NCBI GenBank assembly: GCA_017962165.1 | Contig: JAGCVW010000015.1 | Span: forward strand, 1 to 53,749 | Reading direction: 5' to 3' | DNA from: Bacteroidales bacterium | GTDB lineage: Bacteria; Bacteroidota; Bacteroidia; Bacteroidales; UBA932 | DNA length: 53,749 nt | Shown: positions 43,711 to 53,628 of the stretch, one piece after another | How the letters are laid out: the number at the start of each line of letters is the position of its first letter | Position numbering within the stretch: position 1 is the stretch's first letter | Position numbers and translations under genes: made by a program | Notes under the pieces: model-generated | Seen by the model: only the letters and a program-made list of their open reading frames with translations | What the model was told of the DNA's origin: nothing | Databases searched by the model: none

Positions 43711-44862
43711 ATGAAATCCAAGATCCAAAACAAATTCAAGGTCCTTTTCGGCGAGGGCGGAAACCTCTTTGCCAGCGCAGGCCGCATCAATCTCATTGGT
43801 GAGCATACCGATTACAACGGCGGTTATGTGTTTCCCGGAGCAATAGACAAGGGTATCATGGCTCAGATCAAGCTCAACGGCCTCAACAAGGTCCGCGCAT
43901 TCTCGATGGACTATAATGAAATGGTCGAGTTTGGCCTCAATGAAGAAGATAAGCCAAAGCAGCAGTGGGCGTGCTATCTGTTCGGAGTCTGCCGCGAGAC
44001 TATCAAGCGCGGCGGTAAGGTGGCCGGCTTCGATACGGTCTTCGCGGGCGACGTGCCCCTCGGCGCCGGCCTCTCGTCTTCCGCCGCGCTCGAGAGCTGC
44101 TTTGCCAACGCCATCAACGAACTCAACGGCAACGGTATCGACAAGTTCGAACTTGCCAGGATCGGCCAGAGCACCGAGCACAACTACTGCGGTGTGATGT
44201 GCGGCATCATGGACCAGTTCGCAAGCTGCTTCGGCAAGCAGGGCTGCTTGATACGCCTGAACTGCAAGACCATGGAGTACAAGTACTTCCCGTTCGATCC
44301 CGAGGCGGCCGGATATAAACTCGTCCTGGTCGACTCTTGCGTGAAGCACGAACTTGCTTCGTCGGCTTACAACAAGCGCCGCGCTTCGTGCGAGAACGCA
44401 GCGGCAGCTATCCGCAAGCGCCACCCCGAGGTCGAGTTCCTGAGCGACGCCAAGCGCGTTTGGCTTGAGGAAGTCCGTGCCGAGATCCCCGAGGAGGACT
44501 TCCTGCGCGCCGAGTATGTTATCGGCGAGGTCCAGCGAGTTCTCGATGTTTGCGACGCCCTTGAGCGCGGAGACTATGAGACCGCCGGCGAGATGATGTA
44601 CCAGACCCACTTCGGCATGAGCCGCCTCTACGAGGTGAGCTGCGAGGAGCTCGACTTCCTCAACAAGCTGGCCCGCAAGATGGACGTCAGCGGCTCGCGC
44701 GTGATGGGCGGAGGCTTTGGCGGCTGCACCATCAACCTCGTCAAGAAGGAACTCTACCAGCCGTTCGTCGACGCCGCCGTGACCCAGTTCACCGAGAAGT
44801 TCGGCCACAAACCGAAGGTCTACGACGTCGTCATCTCCGACGGCGCGAGGAAGATAGAATAA
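43711..44862 (+). CDS. galK: Galactokinase
   Basis: 383 residues. GHMP kinase motifs: GRINLIGEHTDYNGGYVFP at the N-terminus, VPLGAGLSSSAALES, and GGGFGGCTINLV near the C-terminus. The catalytic Asp is in GIMDQFASCFGK. It phosphorylates galactose in the Leloir pathway. It stands alone with its own promoter: no galT, galE or galactose transporter is next to it. Its last 32 bases overlap the 3' end of the EEP hydrolase gene on the other strand. Confidence 0.96.
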   Translation: MKSKIQNKFKVLFGEGGNLFASAGRINLIGEHTDYNGGYVFPGAIDKGIMAQIKLNGLNKVRAFSMDYNEMVEFGLNEEDKPKQQWACYLFGVCRETIKRGGKVAGFDTVFAGDVPLGAGLSSSAALESCFANAINELNGNGIDKFELARIGQSTEHNYCGVMCGIMDQFASCFGKQGCLIRLNCKTMEYKYFPFDPEAAGYKLVLVDSCVKHELASSAYNKRRASCENAAAAIRKRHPEVEFLSDAKRVWLEEVRAEIPEEDFLRAEYVIGEVQRVLDVCDALERGDYETAGEMMYQTHFGMSRLYEVSCEELDFLNKLARKMDVSGSRVMGGGFGGCTINLVKKELYQPFVDAAVTQFTEKFGHKPKVYDVVISDGARKIE

Positions 44863-45748
44863 TCGGATAATGATCTGATACCCCGCCGAGGTAGCGGGGG
44901 CCGGAGAAGGTGCGGAGGGGCTTGGTCCCTCCGTACTTTTTGTCGACGGCCGTCAGGCAGGGCAGGGCGGCGATGCGAAGGGCCACGGCGGAGGAGTCGG
45001 AGACGAAAGCGCGGTCGATCTGCTCCCAGCGGCCCTCGAACTTGAGCGAGCCGGGCGCGCCGGAGGCGGAGAGTTCGCGCATCGGGGCCATGACGCTGTC
45101 GGAGGCCGGGGTTCGGATGTCATTGAAATCGCCGAGGGCGATTAAAAGGCGGCCGGGAGCGGCAGTCCGGACGGAGTCACACATGCGCGAAAGTGCTGAC
45201 AGCGCGAGCGAACGGCGGCGGTCGGCAGTCGCCGACCCGCCACGCTTGGACGGGAGGTGGCAGACGATTACCGCCAGTGAATCGAACTCGGCGAGCAGCA
45301 GCGCGCGGGTGGGGAGGACGGCGCCGAGCGAGTCGCGGACCGCCGCGGAGCGCGACTCCAGCAGCCGTCCTACCCCTGGCGCGCTGCGGTACAGAAGGGC
45401 GCAGTCGATGCCGCGGGGGTCGGGGGAGTCGTAGTGGACGAAGCGATATCCATACTTTCTCATCGCCGGCTGGCCGGTAATCTCACGCAGGCAGCGGGCG
45501 TTCTCCACCTCGCACAGACAGACAATGTCAGGCGGCGTGCCTGTAGAATCTGACAGCGCCAGCACGACCTTGGCGATGGCCCTGGCCTTGGTCTTGAAGC
45601 GGCCGGCGGTCCAGCGCCGGTCTCCGTCCGCGGAAAAACTGCGTTCGGAAGGATTGGAAGTATCGGCCGAGGGGTCGAAGAAATTCTCGACGTTCCAGAA
45701 AATGACGGTCCAGCCGAGCAGGACCAGAAGTCTCATAGCAAGTTTCAT
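44831..45748 (-). CDS. Endonuclease/exonuclease/phosphatase (EEP) family protein
   Basis: 305 residues. A short hydrophobic N-terminus (MKLAMRLLVLLGWTVIF) runs straight into the EEP core. Active-site motifs: FWNVENFFD, DIVCLCEVEN, GDFND and the terminal SDHYPI. Unspecific metal-dependent phosphoesterase; substrate unknown, possibly exported or membrane-anchored. An ATG four codons later (45736) is an alternative start. It is convergent with galK, sharing 32 bases, and divergent from ychF. It is the only leftward gene between 34.2 and 47.6 kb. Confidence 0.88.
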   Translation of the reverse strand: MKLAMRLLVLLGWTVIFWNVENFFDPSADTSNPSERSFSADGDRRWTAGRFKTKARAIAKVVLALSDSTGTPPDIVCLCEVENARCLREITGQPAMRKYGYRFVHYDSPDPRGIDCALLYRSAPGVGRLLESRSAAVRDSLGAVLPTRALLLAEFDSLAVIVCHLPSKRGGSATADRRRSLALSALSRMCDSVRTAAPGRLLIALGDFNDIRTPASDSVMAPMRELSASGAPGSLKFEGRWEQIDRAFVSDSSAVALRIAALPCLTAVDKKYGGTKPLRTFSGPRYLGGVSDHYPIILSSSRRRR

Positions 45749-45801
45749 AGGGCGAATATGCGGATAATTTCCTAAATTTACACGCTAAAAATTCAGAAAG
45801 A

Positions 45802-46902
45802 ATGTCTCTTAAATGCGGAATAGTCGGACTTCCGAACGTAGGTAAATCGACGCTTTTCAACTGTGTGAGCTCGGGTAAAGCCCAGAGCGCCAACTTCCCC
45901 TTCTGTACGATAGAGCCCAACCTTGGCTCCACTAACGTCCCGGACAAGCGCCTTGAGGTGCTGAGCGATATATGCAAGCCCCAGCGCACCATCCCTGCGA
46001 CCGTGGACATAGTCGATATCGCCGGTCTGGTGAAGGGTGCAAGCAAGGGTGAAGGTCTGGGGAACCAGTTCCTTGCCAACATACGCGAATGCGACGCGAT
46101 ACTCCATGTCCTCCGTTGCTTCGACGATGGAAACGTTGTCCATGTCGACGGCTCGGTAGATCCGGTGCGCGACAAGGAGGTCGTCGATACGGAACTCCAG
46201 ATAAAGGACCTCGAAACAGTTGAGGCGCGGCTCGCAAAGTGTGAAAAGGCCGGCAAAGCCGGCGACAAGGAAGCGGCCAAACTCGCCGCGCTGCTTACGC
46301 GCTACCGCGACGCTCTTCTCCAGGGCAAATCCTGCCGCAGCGTAGCCCTTCTGAACGACGAAGAAACCGCACTGGCGCATGATCTGTTCCTGCTGACTAA
46401 CAAACCTGTTATGTATGTCTGCAACGTCGACGACGCCTCCGCCGTGAACGGAAACGCCTATGTCGACGCGGTCCGCCAGGCAGTAAAAGACGAGAATGCG
46501 GAGCTCCTGATCATCTCCGCCAAAACCGAGTCCGAAATCGCCGAGCTCGAAGACTACGACGAGAGGCAGATGTTCCTCGAAGAGATGGGCCTCGAGGAGT
46601 CTGGCGTCGTCCGCCTGATCCAGGGCGCGTACCACCTTCTCGGCCTGCAGACATTCTTTACGGCCGGCGCCGACGAATGCCGTGCGTGGACCATCCACAA
46701 GGGAGACAAGGCCCCCCGCGCGGCAGGCGGCATCCACACCGACTTCGAGCGCGGCTTCATCCGTGCCGAGGTAATCAAGTACGACGATTTCGTCGCGCTC
46801 AAGACCGAAGCCGCCTGCCGCGCGGCCGGCAAGATGGGCATCGAAGGCAAGGACTACGTCGTCCAGGACGGCGACATAATGCACTTCCTGTTCAATGTCT
46901 GA
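45802..46902 (+). CDS. ychF: Ribosome-binding ATPase YchF
   Basis: 366 residues, normal length. P-loop LPNVGKSTLFN at residues 8-18, DIAGLVKGASKGEGLGN, coiled-coil middle part (about residues 130-200) and the C-terminal TGS domain with RAWTIHKGDKAPRAAGGIHTDF (core GDKAPxAAGxIHxDFE). Obg-family protein that prefers ATP and associates with ribosomes. It overlaps rsmA by eight bases. Confidence 0.97.
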   Translation: MSLKCGIVGLPNVGKSTLFNCVSSGKAQSANFPFCTIEPNLGSTNVPDKRLEVLSDICKPQRTIPATVDIVDIAGLVKGASKGEGLGNQFLANIRECDAILHVLRCFDDGNVVHVDGSVDPVRDKEVVDTELQIKDLETVEARLAKCEKAGKAGDKEAAKLAALLTRYRDALLQGKSCRSVALLNDEETALAHDLFLLTNKPVMYVCNVDDASAVNGNAYVDAVRQAVKDENAELLIISAKTESEIAELEDYDERQMFLEEMGLEESGVVRLIQGAYHLLGLQTFFTAGADECRAWTIHKGDKAPRAAGGIHTDFERGFIRAEVIKYDDFVALKTEAACRAAGKMGIEGKDYVVQDGDIMHFLFNV

Positions 46903-47668
46903 AGTCAGAGCGAAAAAGGCCCTCGGCCAGCATTTTCTGACGGACCAGAGTATAGCCCGCTCCATAGTGGACGCCCTGAGTCCGGACGGAGTGCGCGACG
47001 TTCTGGAGGTCGGCCCCGGAATGGGCGTCCTGACCCAGTATCTCCTCCAGCGCCCGGACATAGATCTGAAGATGGTGGAACTGGACGGCGAGTCCGTCGC
47101 CTACCTTATGCGCCATTTTCCCGGAATGGAGGGCAAACTTCTCGAAGCCGACTACCTTAAGCTCAACATCCGCAAAATCTTCGACGGCCCTTACCGCGTA
47201 ATAGGCAACTTCCCATACAACATATCCTCGCAGATCTTCTTCAAGATCCTGGAAGACAAAGACCTTGCCCCGGAGGTCGTCTGTATGATACAGAAAGAGG
47301 TCGCCGACCGCATCGCCGAGCCGCCTGGGACCAAGACCTACGGAATTCTCTCCGTGCTGCTCCAGGCCTGGTACGACATAGAATATATCCTTAGCGTAGG
47401 CCCCGGTGCCTTCAACCCGCCCCCGAAAGTCAAATCGGCGGTAATAAGGCTGAAGCGCAACGGCCGCACCGACCTCGGCTGTGATGAAAAACTCTTCAAG
47501 CAGGTAGTGAAGACCGCCTTCAACCAAAGGCGCAAGACCCTGCGCAACGCCCTCAAGCCGCTTCTCGCGCCAGAGGCAGACACATCCGACCCCATCTTCG
47601 ATCTCAGGGCCGAGAAACTCGGAGTAGAGGATTTCGTCCGGCTGACCGGAATTATCAGCCCGCAATAA
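46895..47668 (+). CDS. rsmA: 16S rRNA (adenine1518/1519-N6)-dimethyltransferase RsmA (KsgA)
   Basis: 257 residues. SAM-binding motifs LEVGPGMGVLTQYLL and GNFPYNISSQIFFKIL (catalytic N-x-P-Y as NFPY), preceded by KALGQHFLTDQSIA. It dimethylates two adenines near the 3' end of 16S rRNA. It ends convergently with the CpXC gene, overlapping 14 bases, with no terminator visible. Confidence 0.96.
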   Translation: MSEVRAKKALGQHFLTDQSIARSIVDALSPDGVRDVLEVGPGMGVLTQYLLQRPDIDLKMVELDGESVAYLMRHFPGMEGKLLEADYLKLNIRKIFDGPYRVIGNFPYNISSQIFFKILEDKDLAPEVVCMIQKEVADRIAEPPGTKTYGILSVLLQAWYDIEYILSVGPGAFNPPPKVKSAVIRLKRNGRTDLGCDEKLFKQVVKTAFNQRRKTLRNALKPLLAPEADTSDPIFDLRAEKLGVEDFVRLTGIISPQ

Positions 47669-48224
47669 ACTGCGAGACCCAGGACTGGTCGATGCTGACC
47701 AGGCCGGAGGAGTGTTCGCGAAGGACGGGGTTGCGCTCTACGATACCGACGCAGTCTGAATAGACGTTGTAGCCCACGACAAGCATCTGCATTTCGCCCT
47801 TTTCCGGATAGGTAAGGGTGATTTCGCCGTCGGCCCCGTCCATCTTCAGGAACTTCAGCGCGACATCCTTTTTCAGCTCTTGCGCAGTGACATATTTCAG
47901 AAGTTCCAGGGCTATGTCGTCCAGCCCGGCGTCGAAAACCTTCACTTTTTCGATAAGTTCTCCTATGGAACCGACCAGCCTGCAGGTATAGCCCTCAAGC
48001 CCGTCGGAACTGAGCCCTGCGGAGGTGTAGGCGATTAGCAGGCGCTGCGACGGGTCGTGATAAAGCACTGGCTCCTGGACAAGCGAATCGGAGCCGCAGC
48101 GCGGACATTTGACCATGAACAGCGAGCCGTCCTTCACGCGGTCCTTTAGCGACGGATCCTTCGCGATATTGATGCTTCTGAGATCTGGGGCGGCGAACTC
48201 CGCGCCGCATTTGGGGCATATCAT
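47655..48224 (-). CDS. CpXC-domain protein
   Basis: 189 residues from the ATG at 48224, whose ATGA overlaps the stop of the upstream gene. Two zinc-ribbon-like pairs: ICPKCG at the N-terminus and KCPRCGSDSL near residue 40. This is the CpXC domain architecture; function is not known. The last gene of the leftward thyA-folA group. Confidence 0.82.
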   Translation of the reverse strand: MICPKCGAEFAAPDLRSINIAKDPSLKDRVKDGSLFMVKCPRCGSDSLVQEPVLYHDPSQRLLIAYTSAGLSSDGLEGYTCRLVGSIGELIEKVKVFDAGLDDIALELLKYVTAQELKKDVALKFLKMDGADGEITLTYPEKGEMQMLVVGYNVYSDCVGIVERNPVLREHSSGLVSIDQSWVSQFIAG

Positions 48225-50980
48225 AGGTCTGTGTTGAAAACGAGTTTGATTTCGTAGGGTTTGGCTGTAGGGTCCGGATTGCCCCATACGTACGAGGCGG
48301 ATACTCCGAGCCTGAAGGTATAGGGAACAAACCAGAAGTTGCCCAGGACGACGTCGAAGGCTGCGCCTGCAGTCCAGATATTGAAAGAAGTCTGACCGTC
48401 GGGCGTATATTTGGCGGGGTCCCAGTTGAGGTGGGCGTGGGTGAACGAGCCCTTAGGGATGAATTCGAAATTCCTGATATATGTGACGGGGCTCAGGCCG
48501 TTCCAGTCAACAGAGAGGAACGGTATGGCGTAATTTGCGATGACCTGGGTGGTGGACAGCGACACGTCGGAGAATTTATACCCCGCAGCAGTGGTGTACG
48601 GCTCCATTGCATTACTCATGCTCAGGCCTATTCCCTGGGTTTTGGTGATACCGGGCATGTAACCGTAAAGGGAGAAGCTTGGCAGCAGTCCCTCAAAATC
48701 CATGTCCTTAGTCAGTGCAAAAGAACCGCCTATTCCCCAATGGGGGAAGTAGCATGAATTCAGGGTCGGTAGCACGGAGTATGCGCGCAGTTCGGCAGAG
48801 GCTATAGTTCCGCCGAGACGGGAAGATGCCGCGCTGACAACAGGAACGATGGCCCTTGTCCACCCGTCGGATGAGAGGTTGAACGGCACATATGATTTAA
48901 CCGAGGCGACATAATCCAGCCTGTTCATGCCAAATCTGGCATTAATCACAGGATAGAGCCCCCGGTATGTAATATTGACGAGTCCGGTGTGGAGCGGCAT
49001 TTTGTCGTCCTGCATAAATCCGGGATTGAAGCCATATGCAACGTATCCGCACAGGGTGTTTAGATCGTTCTGGAAAAATGCGGTGGCTCCGAGCCCCAGC
49101 GGGAGATATAGGACTTCTCCGCTCATGGCAGAGATCTCGTCGTAATCGACATAGAACGGCATCCAGGAGTGGACCTTAATGGCGTGGGCGAGCTTGGAAT
49201 AGCGTCTGGGCTCGCCGACAGAGGGCTCTTCCTCAGAGGGCAGGCGCAAAGCGCCGAGGTCCTCTTCCTGCGCGGAAAGCCTGTCTTCCAGCTCGTATTT
49301 GTGGCGCTCAGTGAAATTGACCCGGCGGGCGGGGAGGCTGTCGGCGGCGGTGCGGTAGACCATGCGGCCATCTGCGCGCAGCGCGGTATAGTACAGATAC
49401 CCGTCGTCGCCGAAAGTGAAGTCCCGCCCGCCGGCCTTCAGGTTGGTGTGCTGCACGACTTCCGCCCCGTCCAAAGAATAGAGTTCGTTCACGCCCGTGC
49501 GGTCAGAAGTGAAGAACAGCTTGCCTTCGCGCCCGAAAAGGTGGTTTATTTTGACAAAAGAAGGCTCCAGGACGGGCTCGAAACCCGGGAGATGGTAAAT
49601 CCCTTCTCCGGCCTCGCTTACGGCTGCGCAGAAGATTTCCTGCCCGATTGCGACGGCCTCGAAGGGCGTGAAGCCGTCAGGCGCGCGGAAGGACTGCTGC
49701 TCTTCTCCCGTGGCGGCGTCCATAACTACCACGAACGACGCTCCGTCATGGCCGGTCTTGCATACCAGCAGCGCCCCGTCGAAGGGCCTTGGATTGAAAT
49801 ACCGTCCCTTGCCGGCAAGCGTTTTCGTCCGGCCGTTTTCCAGGTAGCGTATGCCGCTGTCTGAATGCATCTCCCAGCGCGGCTCGTAAATCACTTCCGC
49901 CCAATACAGGCGGCCGTCCATGGAACAGAGAGGCGAATCCGCCCCCGTGTAGGCCAACACCTGCGGCCGCGCATGCAGGGAGTCGATGCGGACGAGCTGA
50001 TGGTCGCGCGCGATGCCCGCCCGCCTTGCGTATAAACCCCCGTCGGACCATGTCAGGCCGCTGAACGAGACGTAGTAACGCTCGGGCCGGGTGACCTGCT
50101 CCATGGGCTGGAAGGGCGCGCGGAGAGAGTCGTCCACCTTCCAGAGGCTGTCCTGGGTCGCCATGACGCCGGCAAAGGCGTGTTTGAGCTTCATCCCGGT
50201 CTGGCGGCGCACCTGCTTGCGGTAGGAGATCTTCCAATCGGTGTAGTCCTTCATGAACAGGGGCTTGTCGTAGACCGCGCGCATGCCGCCAATTGCGAGG
50301 TAGCCTACCTTGTAGTAGTCCGGAGTGTAGAGCCGCTGGGAGCCGTAGCGCCAGCGTTCGTAGTTGCGGAACGCGCCTTCGTCGAAGCTTGCGCGGTAGT
50401 ACTCAAGGAAGTCGGCCGTGCGCGCCCGCCCCGCTGCTGTCAGGCCCGTCTCCGCCGCTACGGCGTCGCCCTCGAAGTGCGAGGGGTCGAAATACCATAT
50501 CGACAGCAGCCCCGCGGGCGCCTCCCCGAACAGGTAGCTGGTCCAGCCGACCGGCCTCTGCCGCACGAACTGCATCTGGGCTACATGCCGCTGCTCATGG
50601 ATGGCGAGCAGCGTGTGCCACGGCAGCTGCCAGGGCTCGGCCATCTGCGGGCCGGTGTACATTTCCATGCGGCGCGGGGTCCACACGACCATGCCGTTCG
50701 AGTATCCCAGGTAGGGGTGGAGAATAACGGGCATGCGCCGGCGGTAGGCTTCGTTGGGCTCATGGCCGATCGACCATGAGACCGGCTGCTTCCATTTCTC
50801 CCACTCGAGCGCGTAGACCCGCGCGAGCGAATCGCAGCCCCTCGGGTAGACGAAGCGGTAGTCCTCGGTCTTGATCTGGTTCCACCTCACCCGCGTCCTT
50901 TCGGTTCCGTCGACCACGAACTGGGCCCGGGCGGTGAGGGCCAGGGCTATGGCAAGCAGTATGGTTATAAAGCGGCGCAT
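48221..50980 (-). CDS. Outer-membrane protein with HExxH metallopeptidase-like domain, beta-propeller and C-terminal barrel
   Basis: 919 residues with a Sec signal (LALTARA-Q). N-terminal part (about residues 20-260) has HEQRH at 128-132, fitting a HExxH zinc site, with a possible third ligand in HFEGDAVAAET (Glu170 or Glu177), as in MA-clan gluzincins. The middle (about residues 300-570) is TolB-like propeller sequence with repeated blades, e.g. FFTSDRTGVNELYSLDGAE. The last ~300 residues are beta-barrel strands ending KLVFNTDL. I infer a surface or periplasmic peptidase tethered by its own barrel; no substrate can be given. It overlaps the transporter gene (TAATG) and CpXC (ATGA). Confidence 0.8.
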   Translation of the reverse strand: MRRFITILLAIALALTARAQFVVDGTERTRVRWNQIKTEDYRFVYPRGCDSLARVYALEWEKWKQPVSWSIGHEPNEAYRRRMPVILHPYLGYSNGMVVWTPRRMEMYTGPQMAEPWQLPWHTLLAIHEQRHVAQMQFVRQRPVGWTSYLFGEAPAGLLSIWYFDPSHFEGDAVAAETGLTAAGRARTADFLEYYRASFDEGAFRNYERWRYGSQRLYTPDYYKVGYLAIGGMRAVYDKPLFMKDYTDWKISYRKQVRRQTGMKLKHAFAGVMATQDSLWKVDDSLRAPFQPMEQVTRPERYYVSFSGLTWSDGGLYARRAGIARDHQLVRIDSLHARPQVLAYTGADSPLCSMDGRLYWAEVIYEPRWEMHSDSGIRYLENGRTKTLAGKGRYFNPRPFDGALLVCKTGHDGASFVVVMDAATGEEQQSFRAPDGFTPFEAVAIGQEIFCAAVSEAGEGIYHLPGFEPVLEPSFVKINHLFGREGKLFFTSDRTGVNELYSLDGAEVVQHTNLKAGGRDFTFGDDGYLYYTALRADGRMVYRTAADSLPARRVNFTERHKYELEDRLSAQEEDLGALRLPSEEEPSVGEPRRYSKLAHAIKVHSWMPFYVDYDEISAMSGEVLYLPLGLGATAFFQNDLNTLCGYVAYGFNPGFMQDDKMPLHTGLVNITYRGLYPVINARFGMNRLDYVASVKSYVPFNLSSDGWTRAIVPVVSAASSRLGGTIASAELRAYSVLPTLNSCYFPHWGIGGSFALTKDMDFEGLLPSFSLYGYMPGITKTQGIGLSMSNAMEPYTTAAGYKFSDVSLSTTQVIANYAIPFLSVDWNGLSPVTYIRNFEFIPKGSFTHAHLNWDPAKYTPDGQTSFNIWTAGAAFDVVLGNFWFVPYTFRLGVSASYVWGNPDPTAKPYEIKLVFNTDL

Positions 50981-52353
50981 TACCTGATCAGGATGTTGGA
51001 AAGAAAGATAACGACTATAGTAATCGGGGCGACCCAGCGTATCAGGAAATAAACGGGCTTGAAAACCTTGCCGTAGCGCAGTCTTCCGCCGCAGGTAAGT
51101 TCGTCATAAACGTCCTCCTTTTTCATCTTCCAACCCACGAACAGCACGAAGAGGAGGCCGCCCAGAGTCATCACGAAGTTGGAGGAGAACTTGTCGCAGA
51201 AATCAAAGAGGGTGTTGCCCAGGATGTGGAAGTCCTTAAGCGGGCCGAATGACAGCGAGCACAGGACGCCGAGCGCCCAGCATCCCAGGAACAGGATAAG
51301 CGTCGCCCTGCTGCGCGAAATTTTCTTCTGGTCCACGAGGAACGCGACACCCGCCTCGAGCATCGATACCGACGAGGTAAGTGCGGCGAACACGATCGTG
51401 GTGAAGAAGAGAATGGAGATGACATGGCTGATTACCGGGTGGATCTGGCCCATCGACGAGAAGATGAACGGAAGCGTCTCGAAGATAAGGCCCGGTCCCG
51501 CGTCGGGCTCGATCCCGGCTGCGAACACGGCCGGCATGATCGCGAACCCGGCCAGGAGGGCGAAAAGAAGGTCGAAAATGGCCGTTCCCACTCCCGTTGC
51601 CAGCAGGTTCTCCCCGCGCTTCATGTATGACGCATAGGTGAGGATGCAGCCTACGCCTATGGACAGGGAGAAGAAAGCCTGGCCCATGGCGGAGAGCATC
51701 GCCTCGCCCGTGAGCTTGCTGAAATCTGGCTTGAGCAGGTAGTCGATGCCGGCTTTCGAGCCCGGGAGCGTGAGCGAATAGGTCATTATCGCCAGCACCA
51801 GGAAGAACAGCAGCGGAGTGGTGGTTTTGGTGAACTGCTCGATGCCCTTGCGGATGCCGAATTTCACCACGAGGGCCGTCACCCCAAGGAAGACCGTGTG
51901 CCATATAAGGGGCGTCCAGGTGGAGGTGATGAAGGCGCCGAAGCGCGCGGAGTGTTCCGCCCTGGTCATGGCAGCGTCAGAGACGGCAAAGGAAAGGGCC
52001 CGGACCTGATAGGCGATGGACCAGCCGCCGACGACGCTGTAGTAAGACACGATCACGAGCGGGGCGATGAAGGTCAGTATTCCCAGCCATTTCCACGGCG
52101 TGCCCGGAGCGAGCTTGTCCATGGCCCCGTATGTGCTGAGCTGGGCCCGCTTGCCGATGATTCCCTCGGACAGGAAAATGGGCACGCAGAGCAGGAGCGC
52201 CGCGACGAGATAGACGATGATGAAGGCCGCGCCGCCGTTCCGGCCGACCATGTAGGGGAAGCGCCATATGTTCCCAAGGCCGATTGCGGAACCGGCCATG
52301 GCCATGATGGCGGCTCTCCTGCCGCCGAAAGTTTCGCGCTTAGCGGCGTTCAT
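50980..52353 (-). CDS. Sodium-dependent amino acid transporter, NSS/SNF family
   Basis: 457 residues with about eleven membrane helices. The signature of helix 1, AMAGSAIGLGNIWRFPYMVGRNGG, is present (GSAIGLGNIWRFPY is the diagnostic core), as are the unwound helix 6 region with FFSLSIGVGCILTYASY and helix 8. Bacterial relatives such as MhsT/LeuT import hydrophobic amino acids with sodium. It overlaps folA by 14 bases upstream and the metallopeptidase gene by one downstream; a peptidase plus amino acid importer would make sense together. Confidence 0.92.
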   Translation of the reverse strand: MNAAKRETFGGRRAAIMAMAGSAIGLGNIWRFPYMVGRNGGAAFIIVYLVAALLLCVPIFLSEGIIGKRAQLSTYGAMDKLAPGTPWKWLGILTFIAPLVIVSYYSVVGGWSIAYQVRALSFAVSDAAMTRAEHSARFGAFITSTWTPLIWHTVFLGVTALVVKFGIRKGIEQFTKTTTPLLFFLVLAIMTYSLTLPGSKAGIDYLLKPDFSKLTGEAMLSAMGQAFFSLSIGVGCILTYASYMKRGENLLATGVGTAIFDLLFALLAGFAIMPAVFAAGIEPDAGPGLIFETLPFIFSSMGQIHPVISHVISILFFTTIVFAALTSSVSMLEAGVAFLVDQKKISRSRATLILFLGCWALGVLCSLSFGPLKDFHILGNTLFDFCDKFSSNFVMTLGGLLFVLFVGWKMKKEDVYDELTCGGRLRYGKVFKPVYFLIRWVAPITIVVIFLSNILIR

Positions 52354-52834
52354 ACACTACGAACTCGAACTCGTATCCGGTTTCAGGGTCTTTATGGGTC
52401 TCGGAAGTGCTTACGCGCTCCCATACTTCGGGATCGATGACGGGGAAGAAGGCGTCGGCGTCCTTGACTTCCGTATGGACATGGGTGATGTAGAGACGGT
52501 CCATATCCGGCAGAGCAGCCCTGTAGACAGAGGCGCCGCCCATGATGAAGCATTTATCTTTGCCAGTCTCCTCGGCCTCGCGGAACGCTTCGTCGAAGGA
52601 GTAAGCGCAAGTGACCTCGGGAATGGGCTCGCCGCCGAGGTTGAGCACTATGTTCTTACGCCCCTTGAGCGGCCTGAAAGGCAGAGAGAAGTATGTGGTG
52701 CGTCCCATTATGACCGGATACCCGGCGGTGACGGCCTTGAAGTACTTGAGGTCTTCCGAGATGTGCCATGGAAGGTCGCCCTTGACGCCTATTCCATAGT
52801 TGTCTGCGACTGCGACGATAATACACTTTTTCAT
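52340..52834 (-). CDS. folA: Dihydrofolate reductase
   Basis: 164 residues from the ATG at 52834 (ATGA overlap with the thyA stop). An in-frame start ten codons earlier lies inside thyA and is less likely. DHFR motifs: [24 protein letters not shown] with catalytic Asp28, [11 protein letters not shown] and [12 protein letters not shown]. It regenerates tetrahydrofolate from the dihydrofolate made by ThyA, so the adjacency is functional. Confidence 0.95.
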   Translation of the reverse strand: MKKCIIVAVADNYGIGVKGDLPWHISEDLKYFKAVTAGYPVIMGRTTYFSLPFRPLKGRKNIVLNLGGEPIPEVTCAYSFDEAFREAEETGKDKCFIMGGASVYRAALPDMDRLYITHVHTEVKDADAFFPVIDPEVWERVSTSETHKDPETGYEFEFVVYERR

Positions 52835-53628
52835 ACTGCGACTGGTGCTTTGATTGCTGGCCATGGGTCATATCCTTCAAGGGTGAAATCTTCGATCCTG
52901 AAGGCGAAAATATCTTTGATGTCGGGATTCAAGTGCATTGTGGGCAGCGGGCGCGGCGTGCGGCTGAGCTGCTCTTTCACCTGCTCCATATGGTTGAGGT
53001 AGAGATGTGTGTCTCCGGTGGTGTGGACGAATTCACCGGGCTCGAGCCCGCATACCTGGGCGAGCATCATGGTCAGCAGCGCATACGAGGCGATGTTGAA
53101 CGGCACCCCGAGGAACACGTCGGCCGAGCGCTGGTAGAGCTGGCAGCTAAGTTTGCCGTCGGCCACATAGAACTGGAAAAGGCAGTGGCAGGGCGGCAGC
53201 GCCATTTGGTCCACCTGGGCTACGTTCCAGGCGTTGACGAGGATGCGGCGCGAGTCGGGGTGGTTCTTGATCAGGTCCACGACGTTCGCTATCTGGTCGA
53301 TATGGCCGCCGTCGTAGGTGTCCCAGGCGCGCCACTGATGGCCGTAGACGGGACCGAGCTCGCCGGTTTCGTCGTCACCCCACTCGTCCCAGATGTGGAC
53401 GTTCTTTGCCTGAAGGGTCTTTTTGTTGGTGTCCCCGGAAAGGAACCACAGGAGTTCTTCGATAATCCCGCGGGTGAACACTTTCTTTGTGGTCAGGAGC
53501 GGGAAGCCGTCCTTCAGGTTGAAGCGCATCTGGTACCCGAAAATACTTTTCGTACCGGTCCCGGTGCGGTCTGTCTTGACCGTACCTTCGTCCATTATCT
53601 TTTTAAGTAGATCTAGATATTGCTGCAT
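52831..53628 (-). CDS. thyA: Thymidylate synthase ThyA
   Basis: 265 residues, the E. coli-type length. Catalytic Cys147 in [12 protein letters not shown], folate/dUMP sites [43 protein letters not shown] (core QRSAD and FN-ASYA) and HIDQI near residue 109. It makes dTMP from dUMP using methylene-THF, the same one-carbon carrier that the gcv operon charges. Its ATG overlaps the stop of the partial gene upstream (TAATG). Confidence 0.97.
   Translation of the reverse strand: MQQYLDLLKKIMDEGTVKTDRTGTGTKSIFGYQMRFNLKDGFPLLTTKKVFTRGIIEELLWFLSGDTNKKTLQAKNVHIWDEWGDDETGELGPVYGHQWRAWDTYDGGHIDQIANVVDLIKNHPDSRRILVNAWNVAQVDQMALPPCHCLFQFYVADGKLSCQLYQRSADVFLGVPFNIASYALLTMMLAQVCGLEPGEFVHTTGDTHLYLNHMEQVKEQLSRTPRPLPTMHLNPDIKDIFAFRIEDFTLEGYDPWPAIKAPVAV

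Noticed and set aside
43678..44808. 376-codon minus-strand frame opposite galK
   Set aside because: Covers the galK promoter and coding sequence in antisense; galK has all GHMP motifs.
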